The notes: generated by a model not told the origin, from the sequence alone. Positions 32,036-43,894 are shown, counted from the first letter of the stretch. The stretch: 64,000 bases of DNA from Progne subis subis (GCA_022316685.1 JAKJHU010001547.1:1-64000), one strand, 5' to 3'. Made by a program: numbers and translations.

Positions 32036-32606
32036 CCCCGACTGCAGGAAGGGCTTCAAGCACAACTCCCACCTCATCAGGCACTGGCGCATCCACACTG
32101 GGGAGAGGCCCGACGAGTGTGGGCAATGTGGGATGACCTTCAGCAGAAACTCCCTCCTGATCTGGCACCAGAGGATCCACACCAGGGAACGGCCCTGTGA
32201 GTGCGAGCAATGTGAGAAGAGCTTCAACCACAGGTCCAACCTGATCCACCACCAGAACCTCCGCGCTGAGGAAAGGCCACACAAGTGTGGGGAATGCAGG
32301 AAGAGCTTCAACCAGAGGTCCCAGCTGATCATCCACCAAATGATCCACACTGGCGAGAGGCCCTACAAGCGTTCCGAGTGTCAGAAGAGGTTTCTGACCA
32401 GCTCAGATCTCCTCGTGCACCAGCAGATTCACACAGAGAAGAGGCCCTTCCTCTGCCCCGACTGCAGGAAGGGCTTCAAGCACAACTCCACCCTCATCAG
32501 GCAACGGCGCATCCACAGTGGGGAGAGGCTCTACGAGTGTCCCCAGTGTGGGAAGAGCTTCTCAGACAGCTCTCACTTGACCAAACACCAACGGAGGCAC
32601 CGGTAA
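32031..32606 (+). pseudogene. C2H2 zinc-finger array, seven fingers, 5'-truncated
   Basis: Open from the ERV-2 junction to TAA at 32604-32606, with seven tandem Kruppel-type fingers and TGERP-like linkers: a DNA-binding transcription factor fragment. Finger 1 and finger 6 share CPDCRKGFKHNS. Three fingers have lost a zinc ligand: finger 3 ends HHQNLR, finger 5 begins YKRSEC, finger 6 has LIRQRRIH. No start codon, KRAB or other N-terminal domain is attached; the 5' side is ERV-2 integrase in the opposite strand. Confidence 0.85.
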
Positions 32607-33010
32607 GGGAATCCCTGTGAGGTCCCGACTGTGGGAAGAGCTTCTTGCAGTGCTCCAACTCCATCCCCATCAGAGGACCCATGTTGGGCAGAGCAGAGCC
32701 CTGGTGACCCACGTTCCCAGTGATCCAGATTGGGAAGACACCTGGCTGATGGTCTTCACGTCCTCCTGGATCCCCATGGGCACCTGGATGAATGCAGGTG
32801 CAGGAACATCCATTGAGTCTCTGTTCAACATTGGAAATTAATTTGGAAGAGCTGATTTTTTGACTTTACAGCCCAAAAAATCTGATTTGCTCTGCCCAGT
32901 TGTTTCTTCTGGTGGCACCAAGCAATGCTGGATGATCTTGGAGATCTTTTTCTACCTGAATAATTTCCATCATAACACCCACAACTGGGGTAAAAATAAA
33001 GAAATGAAGC
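32607..33010 (+). other. Zinc-finger gene 3' untranslated region with AATAAA
   Basis: Follows the stop codon. AATAAA at about 32995-33000 is a plausible poly(A) signal. Confidence 0.5.
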
Positions 33011-33084
33011 AAAGAGATGTAAAGCTGAATCATTTTCCTGGGATTTCAGTGTGAATTTGGAGTTCAGGAGAATATTCAGGAGGA

Positions 33085-33330
33085 TTTAGGTGTTCTGGGA
33101 CCACCCAAGCCAAGGGACATGGCCATGATCTCGTAGTTGTTGCAGCAGAACATGTCCACCTGAGCCCGTCTATTCTCCAGGCATTCCGGTTGTCTGTCCC
33201 AGTCCCAGGCCTGGGTCTCCCCATCCGGGATGTCCCCGCCAAAGTGCCCAAATCTCTTCTGAAGTGCCCGAGCTGTTCCTGGCTGTGGATGTTCCTGTCC
33301 ACCAACCTCTCCTGCTCAGTGCCATGGGCA
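33085..33330 (-). pseudogene. MHC class II beta-chain exon 2 (beta-1 domain) remnant
   Basis: Minus-strand translation gives HGTEQERLVDRNIHSQEQ, LGHFRRDLG, then in another frame DGETQAWDWDRQPE and NRRAQVDMFCCNNYEI. This is the order NGTERVR, VDRYIYNREQ, DSDVG, GE, NS-PE, RAxVDxxCRxNYE of class II beta-1 domains. At least one frameshift lies near 33235. Most of the exon's 5' end, the beta-2 domain and the membrane exon are not seen. The protein would present peptide antigen at the cell surface. Confidence 0.72.
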
Positions 33331-34640
33331 GCTGGGAGGGGTTTTAGGGACTCCTGGGTGCACTGAGAGAGGCTTTGGTGGCTCTTGGGGGCATTTGTGG
33401 TGCTGGAGGGGGCTTGGGGGCCTTCTAGAGGGGTTTGTTGAGGGAGTTTTGGGGTCCTGGCAGGGCTGTGTGTCTTGGAGATTATTTGGGTGGGTCTTGG
33501 GGGAGATGGGAATAGGGGTTTTGTGGTTTTTGGGAACATTTTTGTTGCTGGGAGTGGTTGGAGCTGTCCTGGGCAGGAACTGTGGGGTGGTTTGAGGGGT
33601 CTGGAAGTGGCTGTGGGGCTGGGAGGGAGTTTTGGGGCAGTCGTGACTCCCCCACATCCCCAAAGCTGACACCACACCCCGCCTTAAAGATGCTGCCATG
33701 TTTTGGGGCTCCATGTTGAGTTTTATCCACCTAGTGCAGCAGGAGAAGGCGAGGGGGGGTCCCCAGGGGCCGTGTGTGTCCCCCCAGAGCGTGTGTGTCC
33801 CCCCCATCCCAGTGTCTCCCCCTTTTCCCTCCCCACAGGGCTCCTGCCCCAGCTCCTGCTGCCCCCGGGAGGGAATTTGGGGAGGGAGCAGAGGGGGTGC
33901 ACAGCCCCCGCCGGGGGATGACCCCGCCCCAGCCCCTTTGTTTAGCACCAAGCTGGGCTTGGGGCCGCAGGAGGAAGAGGCCGAGGGGAAGCAGATCCTG
34001 CAGGTGGGACAGGGCTTGGGGTCAGGGCAAGGTCCTGCCCTGCACACCTGGCTCAGGTGTGACCCTGCCCCGGGAAGGGAGCGGGACATTCCCATCCCCA
34101 CGGATCAGGGCTGGGAGCAGCACCTGGAGCACGGCCATGGAAATACTGGGAGTGACTGGGACCACACTGAGGGCTACTGGGAGCAATTGAGAGTGATGGG
34201 AGTGTGCTGAAGGCAACTGGTTGCACTGGGAAGGAATGAGATCATGCTGGGGGCAACTGGGGTGACTGGGAATGAGCTTGCTGGGGGCAACTGGGATATA
34301 CTGGGAGTATTTGGATTGATACTGGAGGGGACAACACTGGGAACAACTGGGACCATATTGAGGGCAACTGGGAGCAACTGAGTCTATGGTGGGGGCCACT
34401 GAGATCATAATGGCAGTGAGTGCTGTTCTCCCTCCCCACACCCCGAGGCCAAGGCGGCCTCTGTGGCCAGCAGCAGCCCAGACACAGCCTGCAGCCACGG
34501 GCACATCCAGCTGCTCCTCAAGGTGCCAAGCAGAGCACACAGACGCACCCGGCACAAGAGGAGCCACATTCAGCTGCTGCTGAGTCGCCACAGCGGGGCT
34601 GCCCCTGTGCTCCTGCAGGCCGGCACAGCTCCCTCCTTCC
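33331..34640. other. GC-rich sequence without firm gene
   Basis: A G-rich ACTGGGA-type degenerate repeat lies at 34140-34400. An exon-like stretch at 33940-34003 (KLGLGPQEEEAEGKQILQ before a GT) resembles acidic leader exons of bird zinc-finger genes but is not certain. Confidence 0.35.
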
Positions 34641-35935
34641 TGGCACAAAATCCCCTCGGGCAGCTTCCCTGGAGCCCTCTGGGGCTGCTACCTGGGATCT
34701 CAGCTCATTTTTGAAGACTGGAAAAGATCCCAGGAGTGTTGGGGAGGATGAAGCCAAAAAACCCTATAAATATGATTGCCTATATTCTGAGAATGTGGGA
34801 CCTGTTAGTGAGATAGAATTGAAAGTAAGTTTTGATGTTTGAGATGTATTGGATACTGGATGTATGGGAAAACAGTTGTGTGACCAACTGAAAAGTACCT
34901 GCAGCCAAACCCAGGTCAAATGGAATGTTCTGTCTCACCCCCCAATGGTTCATCCCACACCTGTACCCCTCCCCTGAAGTGTCAGGTATCTGTAACCTCA
35001 TTGGCACAGATCCTGTTCCTGCCCACCTCAAGACCCCTTATCAGGGGTCTGCAGGGGTGGCTCGCTCTCTTGCTTGCCCTTTGCTCCTTGCTCCCCTCCA
35101 TTCCCTACCTTTCCCTTCCCCCACCTCCTAGGTCTTGCGCTGAGCTGCAGCCTGGCAGCTCATAGCAAGGCCTCACATCCCTTACAATAAACCCAATCTT
35201 CTAAAACCTAACTGCAGAGATCTCTCGTCTACATATATCTATGCCGTCCTGGAGTCCACAACAGCAGAGGGGACAAAAACAATTTCTACACAGGAGAAGC
35301 CTGGAAGGCTTTTCAGGAAGGTCCTGGAAGATGCAGGTTTGCTGCAAAAGCAAAAATGGGTCAAGGTCAGCTTCCCTGGAGCAATCTGGGGCTGCTTTAC
35401 ATTTTTCTCATCCTGAAATTGGAGATCAAGTCTCTGAGAGATTCCTTGGAACAATCTCAGGTAGATCACACAAGATCCAGTTTCCACAAAAAGACAAAAA
35501 TCACCACAGGTACCTGCCTTGGAGCAGTCTGGGGCTGCTACCTGGATTATCAAGGGCCTAAACCTGCGAGGAAAAGACTCTGGCAGATGCCAGGAGGAGT
35601 CTCCAGGGCATGCTGACGTAGAGAAATACTTCCAAATGAGCAAAAACATCTTGGGAAACTTCCCTGAAGGAATCTGGGTCTGCTTCCTGGTATCTCAGCT
35701 TCCTGAAGTAGGCAATGAAGACTCTGGGATATACCTGGGAGGAGTCTCGGGTGGATTCCAGACCAAAAATATAACTCCAAAGGAGAAAAGACATTGGAAA
35801 CCTTCCCTGGAAAATTGTGGGCCTGTGCTTCTCAACTCAGGTCCCAAAACGAGAGGTCAAAAGACTTCAGTGGAATTCTGGGAGGAATCTCAGTGAATCC
35901 AGGAGGATAAAGTTTCCTGCAAGAGGCTAAAAATC
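34640..35935. repeat. Tandem repeat of about 147 bp, interrupted by an LTR
   Basis: Recurrent CTTCCCTGGAGCAATCTGGG plus GCTGCTACCTGG blocks start near 34672, 35368, 35516, 35660 and 35800, about 145 bp apart apart from the LTR. Each unit ends in ACAAAAATCAC-like sequence. ORFs are repeat-derived. Confidence 0.75.
34737..35263 (+). mobile_element. Solo LTR inside the 147-bp repeat
   Basis: TGTTG...CAACA ends, a TATA-like CCTATAAATATG near 34763 and AATAAA near 35188. The flanks AGGAG and GCAGA are not a clean duplication, so the boundaries are less certain than for other LTRs here. Confidence 0.6.
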
Positions 35936-35949
35936 ATCTGAGGCAGCTC

Positions 35950-36110
35950 ATGGACAGGGACATCTTCAAGCAGAGCAAGCTGCTCAAAGCCCCATCCAAC
36001 GTGGCTCTGGATGTTTGCAAGGATGAGGCATCCAGCCCCTCTCTGGGCAGCCTGTTCCTTGCTCTCACCACCCTTGGTGTAAAAATGTCTGCCTGATGGT
36101 GGGATCCCCT
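35950..36110 (-). mobile_element. CR1 3' untranslated fragment
   Basis: Contains the common CR1 block read on the opposite strand: GGACATCTTCAAGCAGAGCA, CCCCATCCAACGTGGCTCTG and CTCTCTGGGCAGCCTGTTCC. Confidence 0.7.
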
Positions 36111-36526
36111 GGATGACAGTGTGAGGGGCAGCAGGCCAGCGGAGCTCCTGGAAGGAAGAGACTCATTTCATGGCACTGCTGGCCTGGGCAGAATTATCAC
36201 GGCTCAGCAAGGGCTGCAGGTGGGGCAAGGGAAGCCAAAGCCAGGCCAGTGGTGAAAGAGGAAACAGGGCTGGGCTGAGTGCTTGAGAGAGGATGAGGAG
36301 GAGGAGAAGGAAAGAGGACTCCCCATCCTTGCCTGCCCAGAGGGTCCTTCCCCAAGAGCTTTGAAGCTGCCTGCACATGCCTGAGCTCTTGGTGCCCTTG
36401 GCCATGGCAGTCGTCTGCCCCAGTGAGGTCTGTGAGGAGACAGGTTGTCCTCGTGGCACCAGGGCTGTGTCCTTGCAGCCCTGGGGGCGCTGGGCACTGG
36501 GACACTGCTGTCCTTCCCTGGGCACT

Positions 36527-37175
36527 TGTCCTGGCATGACTTTCTGATGCTTGTGACCCCAGTTGTCTGTTCTGTTTATGCCGGATATGAAGTTCTACAC
36601 CTTTAAGACTGGTTGTGAGAGCGAAGGGGAGAAAAAAGAAGCACGGGGTTTGTTAGCAGAAACTGCACTCACTGCTCCACATTCTGCTCCTGGACCGCAT
36701 TGTCTACGGACAGACAGCGAGAGAGAGCTCTCCTTTGCTTTTTAGTAGGTTTTTAGGTAGCTGAGGCAGAGAAGTTCCCTGGATGGTATTTTTCTTTTTC
36801 TTGGAATTGTTTAAACCTGTTCTGGACTGAAAACGTGGAAAAACGCCAGGACGTCACGTCTCCAGCCCACTGGGGCCCAGGACGGCATTTTCCAGCACCG
36901 GAGGGACTGATAAGAGACTGAGCGAGCCGAGATTCACCCACGGCAAGGACTTTCTCCATTTTGCCATTTCTCTTCAGAGCAGTGAGAGGTTTTGTTGTTT
37001 CATGCTATTTGTTTTTTATGCTTGTGGGCACTTTGTTGGTTAAAGAAATAGTTTTTTCCACTTTTATCTCAGGAAGTTCTTTCCCGGACACGTTTGTGAA
37101 GGGGCTGTTTGGGTTTGCTTTTCCAGAGGGACTCCATTCAGAGATTTTCTCCCAGATTTGCCCTAAACCAGGACA
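36527..37175 (+). mobile_element. LTR, TGTCCT...AGGACA family
   Basis: Same family as the minus-strand LTR at 61798-62473: TGCTTGTGACCCCAGTTGTC against TGCTTGTATCCCCAATCGTC, CCTTTAAGACTGGTT, and ACGGCAAGGACTTTCTCCAT. Ends AACCAGGACA. No target duplication (GCACT against AAATG), so it is either rearranged or the remaining end of a larger element. Confidence 0.75.
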
Positions 37176-37289
37176 AAATGTTTCACTAATGAGTGGATAC
37201 ATCTCTGACAGTGCTAATGACCATGCATATTTCACTAACAAGCAGATACAAAGATAACCTTTGGTTGAAGGTTGATGCAGAGGTCACCT

Positions 37290-37440
37290 TTGGCTCAGGG
37301 CCTGCTGTTCAGGCCTCACTCAGGCCTCTGGTCCAGGCCTGGGATGAGCAGGGACATCTTTCACCAGATCAGGTTGTTCAGAGCCCTGTCCCAGCTGGAC
37401 TTGAATGTTTCCAGGGATGGGGCACTGACCTCCTGCAGCC
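37290..37440 (-). mobile_element. CR1 3' untranslated fragment
   Basis: GGTTGTTCAGAGCCCTGTCC and AATGTTTCCAGGGATGGGGC are typical CR1 3' sequence read in reverse. A GGCCTGAACAACAGG-like block near it also occurs, inverted, at 45240-45290. Confidence 0.65.
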
Positions 37441-37679
37441 CCCCACATCCCCCCTGGCCATGGAACCTGGCTGCAGAAATGGGTCCTTGGGGTGCTTTCC
37501 AAGGGAACTTGAAGGGATGAGGGATCCAAAGGCAGCAGTGGGGTCAGTGCAGTGTCCATGGCCACAGCCCCTTGCAATGGCCCAGGGCAGGTTGGGATGA
37601 TGATCCACCCTCTCTCCTGGCCCAGGGCAGGGCTGCAGTGCTCTTGGTGGCACCTTGGGCTTAGCACACACTTGAGGAG

Positions 37680-38261
37680 TATTGGAACCTGGGAGGCTGA
37701 AAATTTCAGGCTTTCTGAGCTGAGGGGTGCTGGCCCTCAGATAAGCACCACATTGGACTTGAGGTCTTGGAACAGGCTTCCGAGATTGTGTGATAGCACG
37801 GGGGTTGTGGGTGTGTTGTGTGAGTGGTGATGTGTGATCTCACAGGGTGAAAAACGTACATTTAGGATTTTAGTGTATGGTGATACATGGGAGCCAAGAT
37901 GGAGAACTTTGGGTGTGGATTAGTTGTCTTTTTTGCACCACCTTCTTCCTTCTTATTCCTGAATCTGGCTGGTTTTCTGTAATTGGGTGAAAGAAGTCTG
38001 CATTGCAGGTTTTGTGTGATCATAATTGGATTAGAAATATAAATAATATAGATGTCAACTGTTTATTGGATAATTGGGACTGAAATAACCTTGAATAGAC
38101 ACCATTTTAGGGTCACTTTCTCGACTTGTTAGAGAGAGCTCACATCTCGAGAGTTTGTGATAGATAAGGATAATAAATTTCAGAGTGAGACTTCAAAAAC
38201 ATCATCTCCTGAGTTTTATTCACCCTGACCTTGGAGCAGGAGAGAGCCAGGAACTCCAACA
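37680..38261 (+). mobile_element. LTR, same family as 19307-19851
   Basis: Starts TATTGGAACCTGGG, the first dinucleotide TG mutated to TA, and ends GGAACTCCAACA. Shares CTCACAGGGTGAAAAA and the ATAATTGGATTAG/GGATAATTGGGACTG segments with the family. Confidence 0.6.
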
Positions 38262-38639
38262 GAGGAGGGTGTCTGTTTTCAATGGGGAAACTTCAGGAGT
38301 TTTAGATTGCTAAAGTAAAAGAAGAAAAACCCCTCTTTCCCCTGAGTGCAGCCAGTTCTCCAAGCCAAGCAGGTCCCAGGTGAGTGAGGAGAGACAGGAT
38401 GAGGTTGGGGGATGTGGAGCAGGGTTGTCCACACTGGCTCACACCTCAAGGCACAGCTTCTCTGAGGATGCCAGACATCCTGAGGAGAGACCCTGGATCA
38501 GTATCAGTCACTAAATGCTGTAAACACCTCTGTGCTAAAGAGAAAAATTCACTATGAAAATAGGAATGTGGATTTCTTAGAGGCTCTTTGAAATATTTCT
38601 CCATAACTCTAGGGAAAAAGACTTCATAATGAACTGTGC

Positions 38640-39480
38640 CAGACCAGAGGGAAATCAAGGCACAGCCATGGTTTGTCAGGACTTGCTTGATCCTAATGAG
38701 CCCTGTGGTGCATTTGGTGTTGAGTCCTGGAACCTCAGGGCCTGAGAGGAGATTGCACAAACCTTTCCAGGAGTCAGAGTCAGAAGAAAAACCCAAAGTG
38801 TCTCAAAGCATCAATGGGTCCCACTGAAGTCCCTTCCCAACACAGGCTTCTCATGGAGTCCTTGGAGGAGAGAATTGGAGGCCAGAATCGAACAAAAGCC
38901 TCTCAAAGACTCAGTGTGGGAAAGAAAATCTGAAGTACCTTGAACACCTTGAGTATCTCAAAGCATTAATGAGCCCCACTGAGTCTTGTCTCTGGCTAAG
39001 AATCTCTAGGGACTCATTAAAGAAGATAATTGGGGCCAATTATTGCACAAACCTCTCAGAATCAGTGTAAAAAAAAAAAAAATCTTTAATAAACCTTGAG
39101 TACCCTGAAGTATTAATGAGCCCCACTGAGTGTTTTCACTGGCTAAGAATCCCAAGGGACTTGTTAAATCAGATAACTGGGGCTATGATTTCACAGTCTT
39201 TCTCACAGAGTCAGTTTGAAAAGGGAAACATCCTTAAAAGAACTGAAGTACCTTGAAGCATTAATGAGCCCCACTGTGTTGTTCCTGACAAAGCCTCTCA
39301 AGGGACTAATTAGAGCAGATAATTGGAGGCCATCATTGCACAAATGATGAAACTCCAAAGCAAAAGCCAAACCCAAAGTCCTTTGAAAAACCTGCAGTCC
39401 CTGGGAGCATTCAGGAGCCCCCCAGGGCCATTGCTGACCAAGGCTGCCCAGGGACTCCTTCCAGCAGATCCCTGAGGCTA
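38640..39480. repeat. Tandem repeat of about 149 bp
   Basis: AAGCATTAATGAGCCCCACT-like starts recur near 38808, 38958, 39108, 39255 and 39404. Each unit also has AGGGACTCATTAAAG and GATAATTGGGGCC. Not the same sequence as the 147-bp repeat at 34.6 kb, though of similar period. Confidence 0.85.
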
Positions 39481-41430
39481 CTGGGATGTGAGGGGGATGC
39501 TGAGGGCAGCACAAGGGGCTGACAGTGCCCAGCCTTGCTGGGGCTGTGCCAGGAGGCCCCAGGGCCTCAGGACAAGGTGTCTCCTCACAGCCCTTGGTGG
39601 CACAGAGGCTGCTGTGCCCCAGGGCACCAAGACTTGGCTTCTCTTTGTCCCCACCTGTCATCAGTGCCTCCAGTTCTCTGCTCTGGCTGGGGCCTGGGGA
39701 CACTTTCTCTGTCCTGTCCCTCAGTGGAACCTGTTAGAATTTCAAGAAACTTTGGAGTTGGATTCTGACTTGGAATTCTTGAGAGGTTTCTTCAGCTCCC
39801 TCTCAGGGACTGATGCACAAAGCCCGAGAGGGTCATTAAAGTCCTTGTGCAGTGTCTGTGCTGCTGAGCTGGGCCGGGCTCCTGGCACAGAGGCAGCTCC
39901 TGGCAAGGGCAGCGCTGCAGAGAGACAGCTCTGCCCAGGAGCAGCTCCTGAGCTCAGCCCAGCAGCTGCCTGCAGCCAGCCCAAGCACAGCACACGGGCA
40001 CAGAGGGGTGAAACTCAGCCTGGGCTGGCAGCACAGAGCAGCACTGAGGGCTCACTCGAGGAGAAATCCTCCCAGCGTTGGGAACAGTCACTCTCTGGCT
40101 GGGGGAAGAGAAGCTGCAGCTCCTGCAGGGATCTCCTGGAGCTGGCACATGCCACAGCTTTGGGGCCCTTCCAGGAGGACTCTCCGAGGTGCTGCAGGGC
40201 AGGGATGTGGCCCTAGGGCAGGGCTGGGTGTCCCTGCTGCAGCAGCCGAGGCACAGCCCCGGGCAGCTCCCTGTTGCCAGGCTCTGCTGCAGGGCTGAGC
40301 AGCCGGGGCTGCAGCCAGGGGTGCCCAGGGCTGTCCTGCAGAGCAGGGTGCTGCAGCCCAGGGCGCTGTGCTGGGCCAGGGACTCTGCTGCCTGCCAGGG
40401 ACAGCTCTCAGCTGGCCCGGGGAGCTGCTGCCAGCGCTGGGGAGAAGCTGTGGGGGGAAGGAGCCGCCCTGAGCAGGGCAGGTGCTGCTGCTGAGAGGTG
40501 CTGTGTGGGGCAGGGCTGCTCCCAGCTCCAGACCAGCCTGGGCACAGCTCCGGAGGACACTTGCCAAAAGAAGGTAAGCCGGGGATTGCTGTAAAGATCA
40601 GGAGCATTCCTGAGAGTGTTTCTATTTCCTGCTTGGAGAAGGATGGGAAAGTTGGGGGATGACAAAAAGATTTTTGCTTTTAACACATTTTTCATATATT
40701 CATAGCTCTGTTAACTACTATGATATAGTTATAAATCTATAATCCTTAATTAACTCCATTCAACTACTATCACATAGTAGTAGATAAGTATAATCATTCA
40801 TTAAAGGTAGTATGTTTCCTACACTTTCTCTTAGATTTTGGAACAATAAGCTTCTAAATACATTCCTGAAATACTGTATAGTCTTAGTATCAGGAAGGGA
40901 ACCTACAGGATGAACATTTTGGTTTTTATCCACAGGGTGATCAGTCATAAAACAAGCAGGGCAAAGAAGCCCATGGTCCTATTCCAATGGATTTACCCAC
41001 AGCTGTGTAACTGGGGCAACTGAATCTCCTATTGGATGTTCCTGTAAAATATACGAATTAATCAACCTTAATAAATTCTTGCAATCTAGGGCCGGGTATG
41101 CCACTCCCCTGATATTGTCACTGTTATCGGGGTGCTCTCAGGGAGGCTCTGGCATTTGCAGCAGCTGAGTCAGGCACTGCCCTTGGGATTGCTGCCAGGC
41201 AGCTGTGTCCATGGGAATGGGGTGTCCAAGCTTGCCTGTGACCTGTGGGGCTGTGGGCAAAGGAGTCCATGGCAAAGGGGAACGAGCTGAGCACCCTCCC
41301 TGACATCCCATCATGGGCACACCCGGGGATCTCCTTGCTGCGTCCTTCCAAGCTCTGAGCTGCTCTCCTGGCTGCAAATCTGTGCAGAGCCTCTGGGAGT
41401 GCCCTGAGTGTCCCACAGAGAAGCACAGAG
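39481..41430. other. Sequence upstream of an olfactory receptor fragment
   Basis: 39850-40580 is CAG/CTG-rich. GCCAAAAGAAG followed by GTAAGCC at about 40564-40580 looks like a non-coding exon donor, as found upstream of bird olfactory receptor genes. No coding exon was identified. Confidence 0.35.
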
Positions 41431-41505
41431 ATGCCAGAGCTGAGGAAATGCTGCTGGGTTTGCCAAGGGAGCCGTGAGTGTCCTTGGCAGAAAGGGGTGC
41501 TGAGC

Positions 41506-41616
41506 CCTTGCCCAGTGGTGGCTCCAGCCCTGAACCCCCTCATCTACAGCCTGAGCAACCAGGAGCTCAAGGCTGCAGTGTGGAGACTGATGACTGGATG
41601 GTTTCAGAAACATTAA
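41506..41616 (+). pseudogene. Olfactory receptor C-terminal fragment
   Basis: Encodes VAPALNPLIYSLSNQELKA and WRLMTGWFQKH then TAA: the last transmembrane helix NPLIYS motif and cytoplasmic tail of a family-14-type receptor. The other six helices are absent. The following 3' sequence matches that of the receptor gene at 60146-61078, so the two were paralogues. Confidence 0.8.
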
Positions 41617-41639
41617 ACTGCTGGCCAGTTTCTGCAAAT

Positions 41640-43075
41640 CACTTGTAATAAAAGTCATTTTCGATACTTCTTGGTGGTTTTGTTGTGGCTTTTTTTACTC
41701 TGTATTATTTTTTTAATAGCGTCAAAAAAATCTTATTGCTTTTACCATTTCTCATTTTGTTTCTCTCCACTTTCCCTGTGGCCACAGACTGTGTCAATGA
41801 GGGCCTGTAGTCTTGGTGACTTTAAAGGGATGCAGGCATCTGGCAACCAAGTTTTCTGCAGAGATCTCCCTTTTGTTCCCTTCTCTGGAGCTGCAGCAGC
41901 AATGTCTGTGTGCAGAGCTGGGGCAGATCAGTGCTGGCACAGCAGCTGTGCCCAGGAGCAGCAGCACTTGGTGTTGCCAGTGCTGCTCCCGTGCCCCTGC
42001 CCCGCTGCCCTCCTGGCCCTGGTGTTGCTGTAGGGCCTGAGTGCTCTCGGGGCCGGGCACAGTGCTGGGGGTGGCAGTGCCGGGGCTGCAGCATGGACAG
42101 GCCATGGGCACTGCTGGGGCAGCGCTGACGCCTCAGGGCAGGGCCTGGGGGCTCCAGGCTCCTTGCCCAGGCTCTGTCCAGAACACTCCCAGGCCAACGC
42201 TCAGCAGAGAAAAGCCCCTTGAGCAGCCCCAGGGTGGCCGTGGGCAGGCTGGGGGCAAACAGCATGGCTGGGGCTCTGCAAGGTCTCTGGGGAGATGGGA
42301 AGGAGCAGCAGAGCAGGGGCTGATCCATCCCCACTGCGCTGGACACCCCAGGGCAGCGTCCCAGAGCGTCCTCATGCACCTGCCAACAACATCCCCCCTC
42401 TGCAGCCCTGGCCTCTCCCCCAGCTCACACAGGTGCCGCATCCTTGCAGGCACAGACACGGCAGCACTGGCTCAGGAGCCCCTGTTTGCACTGCCCAGAG
42501 CAGGCGTGAGCACCCCCATGGTGTTGGTGTGGGGAGATGAACCTGAGTGAGCAGAAATGCCATCGTCAGCCCCTGGGGCCAGGAAGGGCTGGGGCACAGC
42601 AGGGAAACCACTCTGGTTTGTGGTGGCCTCTGAAGTCAGCCAGAAAGTTTGTTTGAGCTGTGAGTTTCCTGTGCCACTGCAGACGTTGTTGCTCAGAGCC
42701 AGGGTTGCCTGGCAGCCACTCCCAAACTGCCCCAAGCATTTCCTTTGCTTCACTTTGGCTTTCTTTACCCTTCCTGCTAGAAATTTCTTCCTATTGTCCA
42801 CCCCTGTTCCCTTCTCTGCAAACAGCCCATCCCTGGTTGCCCTTTCCTCTTTGGCCCCACTCCCCATTTCAGTTCCTGACTTCCTGGCACCATGGGAACA
42901 TCCCTTGGGGAGCAGGATCATCCTCCAAGGGCTTCAGGAATTGTCTGCAGGCTCCTGCAGTGCCTCATGCTGCTCCCTTGCCACAGGCACCACAGGCCAG
43001 GGGTGCACATCTGGGCTGCTGTGTCTGTATTTGGGGCTCCCTGTTCTGGCAATGAGGAGGAACTGGACCCTGTGC
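41640..43075. other. Unassigned sequence after the receptor fragment
   Basis: 41640-41830 is receptor 3' untranslated sequence with AATAAA at about 41647. The remainder is GC-rich and has no recognised domain. Confidence 0.35.
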
Positions 43076-43079
43076 AGAG

Positions 43080-43870
43080 CCCTCCTACCCTCCAGCAGAT
43101 CCACACTCACACCCAGCTTTGTTTCATCTGCCATTTGTTAATGGTGGACTCGATCCCCTCACCCAGATCATCAGTGAAGACATTAAACAGGACTGGGGCC
43201 AACACACATCCCTGGGGGACACCACCAGTGACTGGACACCAACTGGATGCAGCACCAGCCCCAGCACTCTCTGGGCCAGCCTCCAGACAGTTCTTCATTC
43301 TCCCAGTGAAGAGGGAACCTGCCCAAGCTGTGGGCTGCAGCTTTTCCAGGGAATGTTGTGGCTCACGGTGTCAAAGGCTTTGCTGCAGTCCAGGTAGACA
43401 CATCCACAGCCTTTCCCACATCCACCAGGCGGGTCACCTGGTCATAAAAGGAGATCAGGCTGGTCAGGCAAGACCTGCCCCTCCTAAACCCACGCTGGCT
43501 GGGTCTGATCCCTCAGCCATGCTGTAGGTGCTGTATGATAGCACTTGAGATGATCTGTTCCATGACCTCGCCAGGCACCGAGGTCAGGCTGACAGGCCTG
43601 GAGCTCCCCAGATCCTCCTTCCAGCCCTTCTTGGGGATGGGTTCACATTGGCACCTCCAGCCCTCTGGGAGCTCATCAGTGAGCCAGGATTGATGAGAAA
43701 TGATGGAGAGCAGCTTGGGGAGCTCATCCCCCAGCTCCCTCAGCCCCCGAGGATGGATCCCATCCAATCCCATACACCTGTGAGCATCTGAGTGGCTCAG
43801 CAGGTCACCAGCTGCTTCCTCCTGGATTACAAGGGCTCTTCTGCTCCCTGACCCCATTCACCAGCTCAGG
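43080..43870 (-). mobile_element. CR1 LINE ORF2 reverse-transcriptase fragment
   Basis: Minus-strand text reads DAHRCMGLDGIHPRGLREL, ELPKLLSIISHQSWLTDELP, PIPKKGWKEDLGSSRPVSLT and, in another frame, [20 protein letters not shown], all familiar CR1 RT blocks. Frameshifts and stops show it is dead. The 5' part of ORF2 and the 3' end are missing. Confidence 0.9.
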
Positions 43871-43894
43871 AGGACATTTGTCCTCCTCCGGAGG

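Noticed and set aside
36527..37175. Independent solo insertion with target duplication
   Set aside because: Flanks GCACT and AAATG do not match, so the boundaries may be rearranged.
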